Part shown: in pieces, positions 16,446-25,021 of the stretch
How positions within the stretch are numbered: position 1 is the first letter of the stretch
Layout of the letters: every line of letters begins with the position of its first letter
NCBI GenBank assembly: GCA_013359265.1
Contig: JABWCD010000018.1
Span: forward strand, 1-64,000
Origin: Candidatus Hydrogenedentota bacterium
GTDB lineage: Bacteria > Hydrogenedentota > Hydrogenedentia > Hydrogenedentales > SLHB01
Direction: 5' to 3'
Length of the DNA stretch: 64,000 nt
Program-made: the position numbers and the translations under genes
The notes under the pieces: generated by a model
What the model was told of the DNA's origin: nothing
What the model saw: only the letters and a program-made list of their open reading frames with translations
The model's database searches: none

Positions 16446-16710
16446 GGCATTTCCCCCTCTTGCCATGACACGTTCAGTCTAGCACGCGTGGCGGCGGCCG
16501 TAAATGGCATTTGTCGGGACGATTTGAGGGCGAATGAGGAAGCGCACCGATTCGAGTATTTGAAACGCAACAATAGCGCGCTGGCAACCGCGGGCCAAAC
16601 CCGGCAGCACGGTTTTAGGCTGAGAGTAGATGCGCCATTTGGGTATGATACCGCGTGCCCAATTTGCGCACGACACATAGTGGATTTGAAGGAACGCATG
16701 TGCTGGTAGT

Positions 16711-17487
16711 ATGGCCACGTCGCAAAAGAACCTTTCGCTGAAGCACGCGATCATCGATCTGTATCGCGAGCAGTTGCGGCTGCGGTACCTGCCGGAGAAT
16801 TGCCGGCGGTTCAAGGAGCTGAAGCCAATCACCGACGCGAAACTGGCCGCGTTGCGGGACTACTTTCTCGAATGCATTTACCCCGCGTCAGACAACCGGG
16901 ACAAACTGGACGACGCGTTTGACCGCATGGGCGACATCATCAAATCGCCAAAACGGCTGATGCCATTGATGACGATCGCGTTGAAGTCCGTTTGGCGCCT
17001 CGGGTTCATGTTTCCGTCTGCGGTCGCCGCGGGAAGGAACACACTCGAGGCCTACCTCGAAACGCGCAAAATCGAGGGCAGGCTGATCGAGTATGCCGTG
17101 AAGCACAAGCTGAAGCCGGGCGACATCGAGACGCACGAGACGATGGTGAAGATGGTCGCGAACCTTCCCGAAGACGAAATGCTCACGTTTCGCAACGAAA
17201 TCCTTCGGCTCTTCCACCATCTGTCGAACGTGAGGCTGCTCGAAGCGACCGTCGAGATTATGGACAACTCCAAGCAACTGATGGAGTCCCGTCCCGACCT
17301 GTATCACGACGAGGAATTGGCGGGATTTTCGCTGGGGCACGACGTGCTCAGCCGCGGCCTCGAGCTCTTTCAATCGCTGAAGAAATCCGAATTCCCGATC
17401 ATCATCCGCGGCATTGAGGTGGTCGAAATCGACTGGTATGATCGCATTAAAGCCGAAGCGGCTGCGCTCGGCGGGGCCGCTTGTTAG
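16711..17487 (+). CDS. Conserved-looking cytoplasmic protein of unknown function
   Basis: I cannot assign this 258-residue protein to a family. It has no signal peptide or membrane helix and is predicted to be almost all alpha-helical, with charged amphipathic helices such as EDEMLTFRNEILRLFHHLSNVRLLEATVEIM. A cysteine lies near residue 54 and another at the end. The ribosome site is weak. It is divergent from the secreted gene at 15069 across a 265-base gap that shows no clear promoter or hairpin. Confidence 0.7.
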   Translation: MATSQKNLSLKHAIIDLYREQLRLRYLPENCRRFKELKPITDAKLAALRDYFLECIYPASDNRDKLDDAFDRMGDIIKSPKRLMPLMTIALKSVWRLGFMFPSAVAAGRNTLEAYLETRKIEGRLIEYAVKHKLKPGDIETHETMVKMVANLPEDEMLTFRNEILRLFHHLSNVRLLEATVEIMDNSKQLMESRPDLYHDEELAGFSLGHDVLSRGLELFQSLKKSEFPIIIRGIEVVEIDWYDRIKAEAAALGGAAC

Positions 17488-17544
17488 CCGCACCGGCGCC
17501 CGGCCCGTCGCCCATCGCGCATCGATCCACACAGGAGGGACCCC

Positions 17545-18936
17545 ATGTACGCACGAATGTCACTATGCGCCGCGCTTGTTGCGGCGTTCTCGTTGAACGC
17601 GGGAGCGGAGTCACCGGACGGGAAAACCATTGTTCTCGAAGCGAACGATCAGCCCAGCATAGACGTGCCCGTGTCGCTACCGTTTGACGGGACGATCGGC
17701 GACGGCGAGGTCATTCGTGTGATCGAGCCGAAGACGGGCAAGGAATTCCCCGGGACGCTGCGCAATGGGCAGTTCACTTTCGTGCCCGAGGGCGCGCGGC
17801 CTAAGTCCGAGCACCTGTACACTGTCAAGGTGCGCAAGGACGACGTGCCGCCGCGCGTGCAGATTACGCAGAACGAGGCGGGCAACGCGCTCGATGTCGT
17901 GATCGACGATGTGCCGTTCACGACGTACCACTACAAGAAGGACGAACGCAAACCCTATCTTTGGCCCGTGCTGAGCGATGGCGCCGTCGGCGTCACGCGC
18001 GATTATCCGATGGGCGAAGCGCTGATGACCTCCGACCATCCACACCAGCGCTCGTTCTGGTCGTCCTACGGCGACGTGAACGGAGCGGACTGCTGGGACG
18101 AGCGCAACGAGAAGGCCGGCTATCAGGTGACGGACGAGCTGACCTACGGTTCCGGCGACGGCTATGGCTGGATACACGCGAAGAACACGTGGATGTCCGC
18201 GGACCGCACGCCGGTGTGTAAGGAAGAGCGCGAATACCGCTTCTACCCCGGGAAGAAGACGGCCCGCCTGGTCGATCTTGAAGTAACGTTCAGGCCGATC
18301 GACACGGACGTGCGTTTTGGCGACACCAAAGAGGGCGGTATTGCCGCGTTCCGCGTGAACGATCAGATCATCGAACGCGAGACGTACTCGGTTGTCGATA
18401 CCGGGAGCAATGCAGTGCTCAAGATGTTCGACGACCGCAAGGAAGCGGACGCATTCGCGCAGGAACAGGCCGAGTCACGCAAGGTGGTGGTGCGTCCGAA
18501 GGGCGTTATCACGAACGCGGAAGGCAAGACCGGCATGGCCGAATGCTGGGGCAAACCGTCGCCATGGTGCGACTACAGCGGCACGATCGACGGCCAAGGC
18601 GTGCATGGCATCACGGTGTTCGATAATCCGAACAACCTGCGCTACCCCACCACGTGGCACGTGCGCGACTACGGCCTCATGGGCGCGAACTGCTTTGGCC
18701 TGAGCTATTTCACAAACAAGGAAAAGAACGGCGACTACACGATAAAGGTGGGCGAGTCGCTGACGTTCAACTACCGTGTATACGTCCATCGCGGCGACGC
18801 CAACGGCGCGAAGGTGGCCGACCGGTACGCGGACTACGTCAACCCGCCGAAGGTCAGTTGGTCGGACATCAGGATCAACAGCAAAGGCGTCGACGCGCAC
18901 AAGGACATTCCGGGCCACGAAAAAGCCGCCCAATAG
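17545..18936 (+). CDS. DUF6807 (PmoA-like) secreted protein
   Basis: This 463-residue protein has a signal peptide (cleavage near NAGA). Its sequence fits the DUF6807 family, often labelled methane oxygenase PmoA although it is not methane monooxygenase. Characteristic segments are KPYLWPVLSDGAVGVTRDYPMG, SDHPHQRSFWSSYGDVNGADCW, GITVFDNPNNLRYPTTWHVRDYGLMGANCFG and FNYRVYVHRGD. The family is common in polysaccharide-degrading and planctomycete-type bacteria, and its reaction is not settled. AGGAGGG precedes the ATG. A strong terminator follows. Confidence 0.82.
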   Translation: MYARMSLCAALVAAFSLNAGAESPDGKTIVLEANDQPSIDVPVSLPFDGTIGDGEVIRVIEPKTGKEFPGTLRNGQFTFVPEGARPKSEHLYTVKVRKDDVPPRVQITQNEAGNALDVVIDDVPFTTYHYKKDERKPYLWPVLSDGAVGVTRDYPMGEALMTSDHPHQRSFWSSYGDVNGADCWDERNEKAGYQVTDELTYGSGDGYGWIHAKNTWMSADRTPVCKEEREYRFYPGKKTARLVDLEVTFRPIDTDVRFGDTKEGGIAAFRVNDQIIERETYSVVDTGSNAVLKMFDDRKEADAFAQEQAESRKVVVRPKGVITNAEGKTGMAECWGKPSPWCDYSGTIDGQGVHGITVFDNPNNLRYPTTWHVRDYGLMGANCFGLSYFTNKEKNGDYTIKVGESLTFNYRVYVHRGDANGAKVADRYADYVNPPKVSWSDIRINSKGVDAHKDIPGHEKAAQ

Positions 18937-18960
18937 GTTATAATTCGTTCGTGATTCTTG

Positions 18961-18990
18961 GCGCTCGGGCTTCGGCCCGGGCGCTTTTTC
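18961..18990 (+). terminator. Strong intrinsic terminator
   Basis: A 10-bp GC-rich stem (GCGCTCGGGC with GCCCGGGCGC, one G-T pair) capped by TTCG is followed by TTTTTCTT. It separates the DUF6807 gene from the alginate-lyase-like gene. Confidence 0.9.
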
Positions 18991-19018
18991 TTGTCGATGA
19001 ATCGGAGTGACCAGCGAT

Positions 19019-20179
19019 ATGGTTCGATTCGCATTTGGGGTTGCGGCAGTGGCCGCTGTATGTGCGTGTGCCGATGACGCGACGAATCGCGAGGCGTTGA
19101 AACAGGCGTATCCCAATGCCTCGGCGGAAGTGATTGAAAAGGCAGACAAGCTGTTGTCCACGTCCGTGAAGACGGTGATGGACAAGTCCGCGACGCCGCC
19201 GAGCGGAGACAAGCATGATTTTCTTACGCTCTCACCGTACCACTGGCCAAACACGTCCACAGTCGACGGCAAGCCGTACGTGATGCGGGACGGCGTTGTG
19301 AATCCCGAAGCCGAAACGGACAAATACGATCGCGTGGCGTATTTCCACATGTCGGACACTGTGGAGTACTGCGCAGTTGCCTGGCGCCTGTCCGGTGACG
19401 CGAAGTACGCGGAGAAGGCCGCGGGCGCGCTGCGCGCTTGGTTTGTCTCGCCCGAGACGCGCATGAGCCCGAACCTGAACTACGCGCAATTCGTCCCCGG
19501 CGTGAACAAGGGATCGCGCACCGGCATTATCCGCGGCATGACAATCCTCGATCTGATCGATGCGTTGCGGGTACTCGAAGACTCCGGCGCGTGGAAGCCG
19601 GAGGATGAAGCCGCGTGGAACGCGTGGCTGGCCGACTTCTCGAAATGGCTTTCCGAAAGCGACCTTGGCAAGGCCGAGTCGAAAGCACTCAACAATCACG
19701 GCACCTGGTACGACGTCATGGTGGCGACGTTTGCGATGGAAGGCGGCAACATCGACCTTGCGAGGCAGACCGTACGCGACGCCGCGGAAAAGCGCATTGC
19801 GAAACAAATCCGGCCCGACGGCAAACAACCGCTCGAACTCGCGCGTACAAAGTCGTGGGACTACAGCGTGATGAACCTCGACGCGATGGTGCGCCTCGCG
19901 ATGCTTGGGCGGCGGCTCGATTGCGATTTGTGGAACTACGTCCCCGACGGGGGTGGAGGCATTCGCGCCGCGCTCGATTATCTGCTCCCATTCGCGACCG
20001 GCGATCGCGAGTGGGAAATGAAACAGATCGAAGCGTTCGATCCGTCAAGACTTTATCCCGTCGTGCGGCGCGCGGCGGCTGCGTATCCCGATGGGCCATA
20101 CACGGAGGCGCTTGCGAAGTTTCCCGCCGACGCCGAAGCGGTCGCGATGGATCACCTGATGTATTTCAAGCCGGATTAA
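19019..20179 (+). CDS. Alginate lyase family protein (PL5-like)
   Basis: This 386-residue exported protein belongs to the Alginate_lyase (AlgL/PL5-like) alpha/alpha-toroid family, which cleaves uronate polymers by beta-elimination. Key blocks are LTLSPYHWPN near 70, LNYAQFVPGVNKGSRTG near 145, ESKALNNHGTWYDVMVATFAM with the active-site NNH, and ARTKSWDYSVMNLDAM. The signal peptide ends in VCACADD, so lipidation at the second cysteine is possible. The ATG is preferred over a GTG 4 codons upstream because GGAG precedes it. Substrate specificity cannot be read from sequence. Confidence 0.82.
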   Translation: MVRFAFGVAAVAAVCACADDATNREALKQAYPNASAEVIEKADKLLSTSVKTVMDKSATPPSGDKHDFLTLSPYHWPNTSTVDGKPYVMRDGVVNPEAETDKYDRVAYFHMSDTVEYCAVAWRLSGDAKYAEKAAGALRAWFVSPETRMSPNLNYAQFVPGVNKGSRTGIIRGMTILDLIDALRVLEDSGAWKPEDEAAWNAWLADFSKWLSESDLGKAESKALNNHGTWYDVMVATFAMEGGNIDLARQTVRDAAEKRIAKQIRPDGKQPLELARTKSWDYSVMNLDAMVRLAMLGRRLDCDLWNYVPDGGGGIRAALDYLLPFATGDREWEMKQIEAFDPSRLYPVVRRAAAAYPDGPYTEALAKFPADAEAVAMDHLMYFKPD

Positions 20180-20201
20180 ACGGGCATGCTTCAGGAATGT
20201 T

Positions 20202-20270
20202 GGGAGCTATGAGCGTTACGGGAGCTATGGGGCGGGTTGCCCCATAGCTCTCATTCCTCTCATAGCTCCC
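20202..20270. terminator. Nested double hairpin between convergent genes
   Basis: An outer 12-bp stem (GGGAGCTATGAG, 20202-20213, with CTCATAGCTCCC, 20259-20270) encloses an inner 14-bp stem (20220-20233 with 20239-20252; one G-T pair) and a 5-base loop. The unit GGGAGCTAT occurs twice on each strand. It lies between the convergent alginate-lyase and PQQ-propeller genes and probably terminates both transcripts, although it lacks a clear T-run. Confidence 0.65.
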
Positions 20271-20283
20271 AGCAAAGGACGGC

Positions 20284-21522
20284 TTATTTTGCCGCCACTT
20301 TGTATGCGTACAGATTTCCGTTGTGGCGGATGAACAGCTTGCCGTTCGAGATCGCCGGGAAGGCCCAATGCTTGTCCTTTCCTTCCGGGATGGCGAACGA
20401 CGCGACGCGCTCGAACTTCTCCGGGTTGGGCTTAATGAGGTTGACTACGCCTTTCTTTGGTCCTTCGTACACGTACAGCATGCCGTCCGCGTACAGGATA
20501 TCGCCCTGCGTGACCTCATCCGTGCTCCACATCAACTTGCCGGTCTTGAGTTCGAGGCACATCAACTTGTTGTTGTCGTGGCCTGTGCCATATACGTAGC
20601 CGTCGAGAATGACGACGCCGTGGTGTTGGCAGTCGAGGTTCTTGTCCGACCAGAGCGGCTTCACGCTCGAGCCGTCCGCGCTGACCTCGAGTGCGCCGCC
20701 GCCCGAACCGTAGCCGCCGGTGTAATACAAGATATTGCCTTCAACCGCCGGCGTGACCGCGTGAATATCGTACTTGGTCTCGTGCACGTGCGACCACAAC
20801 ACTTTGCCGGTCTTCGGATCGATGCCGACTACCGACTTGCCCGTCATCGTCACGAGCACCTTGTTGCCGCCAAACGTGAACATGGCCGGCGAACAATACG
20901 CGCTCACCTCGCTGAAGCCCTTGCTCGTCCACACTGTCTCGCCGTTCATCTTGTTCAAGGCGACTACCGCCGCGTCCGGCCCGCCGGGCGTCGCAAAGAC
21001 GAGGTCCCCATCCACCAGCGGCGACTCCGAGAAGCCCCACGTCGTCGATACACCGTTGAACTTTTCGCGCGCGTCCACTTCCCAAATCTTCGAGCCATCC
21101 TTCGCGGATAGACAGACCAGCAAGCTGCGGCCTGACATCAGATAAAGACGATCGCCGTCGATGGTTGGCGTCGCGCGCGCGCCTGGGGCCTGTTTGTCCA
21201 GCGTCTCGTCGCCGTACGTGACACGCCACTTCTCCTTGCCGTTTCCATCCAACGCAAACAAGTACCCCTTGTTGTCATCTAACATGCCCGTCACGTAAAT
21301 CGTGCCGCCGACATCAGAGACGGACGAGTAGCCCTGGCCGACGCCTTCGACTTTCCACAGCATTTCGGGGCCGTTCGCAGGCCAGGTCTTGAGGAGCCCG
21401 GTATCCGGGAATATTCCGTCGCGCGCCGGGCCACGGAACTGGGGGGTATCCGCCCCAAGCGCCGGAACCGCCAACGCGGCGACGACCATAAGTGTCCACC
21501 CATACTTGGCAAATCGATGCAT
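20284..21522 (-). CDS. PQQ-like beta-propeller repeat protein, secreted
   Basis: The 412-residue protein has a signal peptide (cleavage near ALGA) and an eight-bladed PQQ-like (quinoprotein/BamB-type) propeller, recognisable from repeated YALDxxTGxxxW-like units such as YLFALDGNGKEKWRV, VCLSAKDGSKIWEVD, VVALNKMNGETVWTS, VGIDPKTGKVLWSH and MCLELKTGKLMWST. The start FRGPARDGIFPDTGLLKTWP is the usual opening of the planctomycete-type paralogues. There is no heme or clear enzyme site. GGAG lies 8 bases before the chosen ATG. Confidence 0.88.
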   Translation of the reverse strand: MHRFAKYGWTLMVVAALAVPALGADTPQFRGPARDGIFPDTGLLKTWPANGPEMLWKVEGVGQGYSSVSDVGGTIYVTGMLDDNKGYLFALDGNGKEKWRVTYGDETLDKQAPGARATPTIDGDRLYLMSGRSLLVCLSAKDGSKIWEVDAREKFNGVSTTWGFSESPLVDGDLVFATPGGPDAAVVALNKMNGETVWTSKGFSEVSAYCSPAMFTFGGNKVLVTMTGKSVVGIDPKTGKVLWSHVHETKYDIHAVTPAVEGNILYYTGGYGSGGGALEVSADGSSVKPLWSDKNLDCQHHGVVILDGYVYGTGHDNNKLMCLELKTGKLMWSTDEVTQGDILYADGMLYVYEGPKKGVVNLIKPNPEKFERVASFAIPEGKDKHWAFPAISNGKLFIRHNGNLYAYKVAAK

Positions 21523-21624
21523 TGCACTTACTCCATGAAATGTTACAGCTCTACCCATTGCGCAACGGTTCGCACCAAAAGCAGTCCGATGTCAGGGTAC
21601 GAAACACGCCTTCCTTTCGCAACA

Positions 21625-21638
21625 TTCCGGCCCCGGAA
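21625..21638. promoter_or_regulatory. Palindrome in the PQQ-chrB divergent region
   Basis: TTCCGG and CCGGAA form a perfect palindrome with a 2-base centre about 80 bases before chrB. A possible -35-like TTGACA lies at 21669-21674 but no matching -10 was found. The palindrome is a candidate operator only. Confidence 0.25.
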
Positions 21639-21720
21639 ACCGATCGCGGTGCGATGGCATTGATTCGGTTGACATAGTGATGATACAGTTGAATCAAATT
21701 CGTATGCGTATCTATCTCCA

Positions 21721-22752
21721 ATGACACAGACCTCCCACGTCAAATGGCTGCTGCTGATTCATCAACTGCCGCCGAAGCCCGCATACGTCCGCGTGAAGAT
21801 CGGCCGCAGGTTGCAGGACATCGGCGCGGTCGCGATCAAGAACACGGTGTACGTCCTGCCCAAGCGTGAGGAGACCGTCGAAGATTTCGAGTGGGTGCTC
21901 AAGGAAATCCGTCGCGAGGGCGGCGAGGGACTGATGTGCGACGCGGAACTCGTGGACGGCCTTACGGACAACGAAATTGTCCGCCTCTTTCACGCGCAAT
22001 GCGACGCGCATTATGCAGACGCCGCCCGGCAAGCCCGGAACCTGTTGCGCACAATTAAGACGCGCGACGGTGCGCGCGGCAAGGGCCGGTGGGAGTCGGA
22101 GCGCGCGCGGTTGCGGGAAACCGTGCAGAGGATCGCCAAGCGCGATTTCTTCGACGCGAAAGGAGGCCAAACGGTGCGCAGCATACTCGACGACATCGAC
22201 CGGCGACTGAAGCCCGCGACGCGCGGGAACGAGACGGGCAATCCGGATACGTACGCGAAGCGATCGTTGCGCGGGCGCACCTGGGTCACGCGCGCGAATA
22301 TCTTTGTGGACCGCATGGCCAGCGCGTGGCTGGTCCGGCGCTTCATCGACCCGCGCGCCAAGTTCAGGTTCGTCGATCCGGAGACATACCGGTGGAAGCG
22401 GGACGAAATCCGGTTTGACACGTACGAGGGCGAGTTCACGCATCGCGGCGGACATTGTACATTCGAGGTGTTGTGCGACGCGTTTCACTTGCACGATCCC
22501 GCGTTGTCGCAATTGGCGGAGATCGTCCACGACATCGACATGAAGGACGGCCGGTACGCGCGCGAGGAAGCGCCCGGGGTGGCGCTCGCGTTGCGCGGCT
22601 TTCGGTCCGCCTGCCAGAACGACGAACAGCGACTCGCGCTGGCGAGCGATTACTTTGACGCAATCTATAAGGAATTGACTACTACCGAGGAGACATCGGG
22701 CCGTGGCCCAAACAAGCGAAATAAAGGCGCCCGCACCGGCGGTACGCGCTGA
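21721..22752 (+). CDS. chrB: Chromate resistance protein ChrB
   Basis: The 343-residue protein has both ChrB parts: an N-terminal domain (WLLLIHQLPPKPAYVRVKIGRRL ... VYVLPKREE) and the C-terminal ChrB domain (WVTRANIFVDRMASAWLVRRFIDPRAKFRFV, then GGHCTFEVLCDAF and EIVHDIDMKDGRY). ChrB is reported as a chromate-responsive regulator needed for full ChrA-dependent resistance. It overlaps chrA by 50 bases in a different frame, so the two are probably translationally coupled. Confidence 0.9.
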   Translation: MTQTSHVKWLLLIHQLPPKPAYVRVKIGRRLQDIGAVAIKNTVYVLPKREETVEDFEWVLKEIRREGGEGLMCDAELVDGLTDNEIVRLFHAQCDAHYADAARQARNLLRTIKTRDGARGKGRWESERARLRETVQRIAKRDFFDAKGGQTVRSILDDIDRRLKPATRGNETGNPDTYAKRSLRGRTWVTRANIFVDRMASAWLVRRFIDPRAKFRFVDPETYRWKRDEIRFDTYEGEFTHRGGHCTFEVLCDAFHLHDPALSQLAEIVHDIDMKDGRYAREEAPGVALALRGFRSACQNDEQRLALASDYFDAIYKELTTTEETSGRGPNKRNKGARTGGTR

Positions 22753-24076
22753 GGGGCCGGAGCACTCCATCGTCCTCCCCACGTTCGGGCAGGCGACGCG
22801 AACGTGGGCGTACATTGGGCTAAACAGCTTCGGCGGGCCCGCGGGCCAGATCGCGGTGATGCACCGCGTACTGGTGGAGGAAAAGCGCTGGGTGAGCGAA
22901 GAGCGCTTCTTGCACGCATTGAACTACTGCATGTTGCTGCCCGGCCCCGAGGCGCAGCAACTCGCGACGTATATCGGCTGGCTGCTGCACGGCGCGCGCG
23001 GCGGGCTGGTTGCGGGCACCTTATTCATCGTGCCTGGCGTCGCAGTCATTATGATATTGAGCTACCTATACGCGGGCGCCCAGCACGTTGCGACGGTCGA
23101 GGCGCTATTCTTCGGACTAAAGGCGGCCGTGCTCGCCATTGTAGCGGAGGCCGTGTTGCGCATCGGGAAACGTGCGCTCAAGACGCGGTCCTCGATCGGT
23201 ATCGCCGCGCTCGCGTTCGTCGCGATTTTCTTCTTCAACGTTTCGTTTCCGATCATTGTCGCTGCGGCCGCGGCGATCGGCGCCGCACAGCGGTTTCTGA
23301 ATCGAACCGCCATTTCTTCGCGCATGGATCCGGCAGAGAGCCACGCACACAGCGCCGTCCCGACGCTGTGGCGCTCGGTCAAGGTCGTGACTGTCTGGTG
23401 CGCACTGTGGTTTGTGCCACTCGTTGCGATCGCGGTCGCGCGCGGTTTTGACGATGTATATGTGGACGTGGGCGTCTTTTTCAGCAAGGCGGCGGTGGTC
23501 ACGTTTGGCGGCGCGTACTCCGTGCTCGCCTACATGACGCAACAGGCGGTCGATGTATACGGCTGGCTGAAGCCCGGCGAAATGGTTGACGGACTCGCGA
23601 TGGCGGAAACCACGCCGGGGCCGTTAATCATGGTGGTGCAGTTCGTGGGGTTCATGGCGGCATTCCGCGATCCCGGCGGCATGCACCCGATGCTCGCGGG
23701 AACGTTGGGCGGGTTGCTCGCGACGTGGGTCACGTTTACGCCCTGCTTCCTGTGGATATTTCTGGGCGCGCCGTACATCGAATCGCTTCGCGGCAACAAG
23801 GCGCTGAATGCCGCACTGAGCGCGATAACGGCCGCGGTCGTCGGAGTGGTCCTCAACCTCGCCGTGTGGTTCTTCCTACACACGGTTTTCGGCGGGGTCG
23901 ACGCGGTACGATTCGGACCTCTAATGTTGCATGTACCGGATTTCGGCACCATCGATTGGGCGGCGCTTGTGCTGGCCGCCGGCGCGATGATCGCGACGTT
24001 TCGATACCATGCCGGCATGTTCAAAGTACTGGCTGCGTGCGCGCTTTGCGGCATCATCGTGAAACTCGTTCTTTGA
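22703..24076 (+). CDS. chrA: Chromate efflux transporter ChrA
   Basis: This 457-residue inner-membrane protein is a two-domain (long-chain) CHR transporter, which exports chromate using the proton motive force. Both halves carry the family motifs: GLNSFGGPAGQIAVMHR and LLPGPEAQQLATYIGW in the first, FGGAYSVLAYMTQQAV and AETTPGPLIMVVQFVGF in the second. About ten membrane helices are visible. The start is a GTG inside the chrB reading frame. Confidence 0.95.
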   Translation: MAQTSEIKAPAPAVRAEGPEHSIVLPTFGQATRTWAYIGLNSFGGPAGQIAVMHRVLVEEKRWVSEERFLHALNYCMLLPGPEAQQLATYIGWLLHGARGGLVAGTLFIVPGVAVIMILSYLYAGAQHVATVEALFFGLKAAVLAIVAEAVLRIGKRALKTRSSIGIAALAFVAIFFFNVSFPIIVAAAAAIGAAQRFLNRTAISSRMDPAESHAHSAVPTLWRSVKVVTVWCALWFVPLVAIAVARGFDDVYVDVGVFFSKAAVVTFGGAYSVLAYMTQQAVDVYGWLKPGEMVDGLAMAETTPGPLIMVVQFVGFMAAFRDPGGMHPMLAGTLGGLLATWVTFTPCFLWIFLGAPYIESLRGNKALNAALSAITAAVVGVVLNLAVWFFLHTVFGGVDAVRFGPLMLHVPDFGTIDWAALVLAAGAMIATFRYHAGMFKVLAACALCGIIVKLVL

Positions 24077-24297
24077 CGAATAAGCGAGCGCTTGCATCTT
24101 GTTCCGGAATTTGGCGTCCACCGAGGGCCCGCCGGCGGCAAAACAAGGAGATCTCAATCGTTCTCAAATCTCCGCTTTCAGCGCTCTGACAACATCACGC
24201 TACATCGCCGACATTTAGGCGAAAAGTGCGAACATTCTTCGGTATCTTCGACAAAAACGATACATAGCGGTCCGAACCAGACAAGGAGGGTAAGCGA

Positions 24298-24999
24298 ATG
24301 GGAACCAGAATAGTACTCGTGCTCGGGCTTGGTGTTTTCGTCTCGTTTTGCACGCACGCCGCAGAGCCATCGGCTTCACAGCGGTGGGATTTCGAGGATG
24401 TAGCCGTTGGCAAATTGCCCGAGGGTTGGAGAGTGGAAGGGACAAACCAGGATGGCCCACTCGCGACATGGGAAGTCGTCATGGAGAAAGACGCCTCGAA
24501 GGAATCCAAGGCCCTCGCGCTTACCAAGCCGAACCATACGACTCGAGGCACGTTTAACCTGTGCTGGACCGACAAGGTCCGATTCAAGGACGGCGAAATC
24601 TCGGTCCGGCTGAAGGGAAACACCGGCGAAGTGGATCAGGGAGGCGGCGTGATTTGGCGCGCGCGGGACAAAGACAACTACTACATCTGCCGCGCCAACC
24701 CTCTCGAGAACAACCTGCGATTGTACTGGGTGAAGGAGGGCAAGCGTACGATGCTCAAGAGCGAGGAGATCGACATGCCGGCCGGACAGTGGCACACCCT
24801 GCGAATAACTCAGGACGGCGCCCGCATTCAGTGTTTTCTGGGCGATGCGATCGCCATGGAGGTGGAGGACACTACGTTCACCGAACCGGGTGGTATTGGG
24901 CTGTGGACCAAGGCCGACGCAGCCACGTCGTTCGATGATCTGGAAATTCGTCCCCGCGCAGCCTCCGAGGCGCCTTCACCGTCGGCGACGAGCAAGTGA
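24298..24999 (+). CDS. Secreted LamG/DUF1080-like protein
   Basis: This 233-residue protein has a signal peptide (cleavage near HAA) and one concanavalin-like jelly-roll, similar to LamG or 3-keto-disaccharide hydrolase (DUF1080) domains: WDFEDVAVGKLPEGWRVEG at the start, then GGGVIWRARDKDNYYICRANP, WHTLRITQDGARIQCFLGD and GGIGLWTKADAATSFDDLEI. A very good ribosome site (AAGGAGGG) precedes the ATG. It lies between chrA and a DUF1259 gene on the same strand; the 221-base gap before it shows no clear promoter. Confidence 0.8.
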   Translation: MGTRIVLVLGLGVFVSFCTHAAEPSASQRWDFEDVAVGKLPEGWRVEGTNQDGPLATWEVVMEKDASKESKALALTKPNHTTRGTFNLCWTDKVRFKDGEISVRLKGNTGEVDQGGGVIWRARDKDNYYICRANPLENNLRLYWVKEGKRTMLKSEEIDMPAGQWHTLRITQDGARIQCFLGDAIAMEVEDTTFTEPGGIGLWTKADAATSFDDLEIRPRAASEAPSPSATSK

Positions 25000-25021
25000 C
25001 ATACGATTGGAGGGACGAGCT

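Noticed and set aside
15237-16709. Open frame of 490 codons opposite the secreted protein gene
   Set aside because: High-GC codon bias opens long frames on the opposite strand. The translated product is Arg/Ala/Gly/Val-rich without domains, and the minus-strand gene has a signal peptide and ribosome site.
21669-21697. TTGACA before chrB as a sigma-70 promoter
   Set aside because: The -35 match is perfect, but no -10-like hexamer occurs at 16-18 bases spacing, so it was not listed as a promoter.
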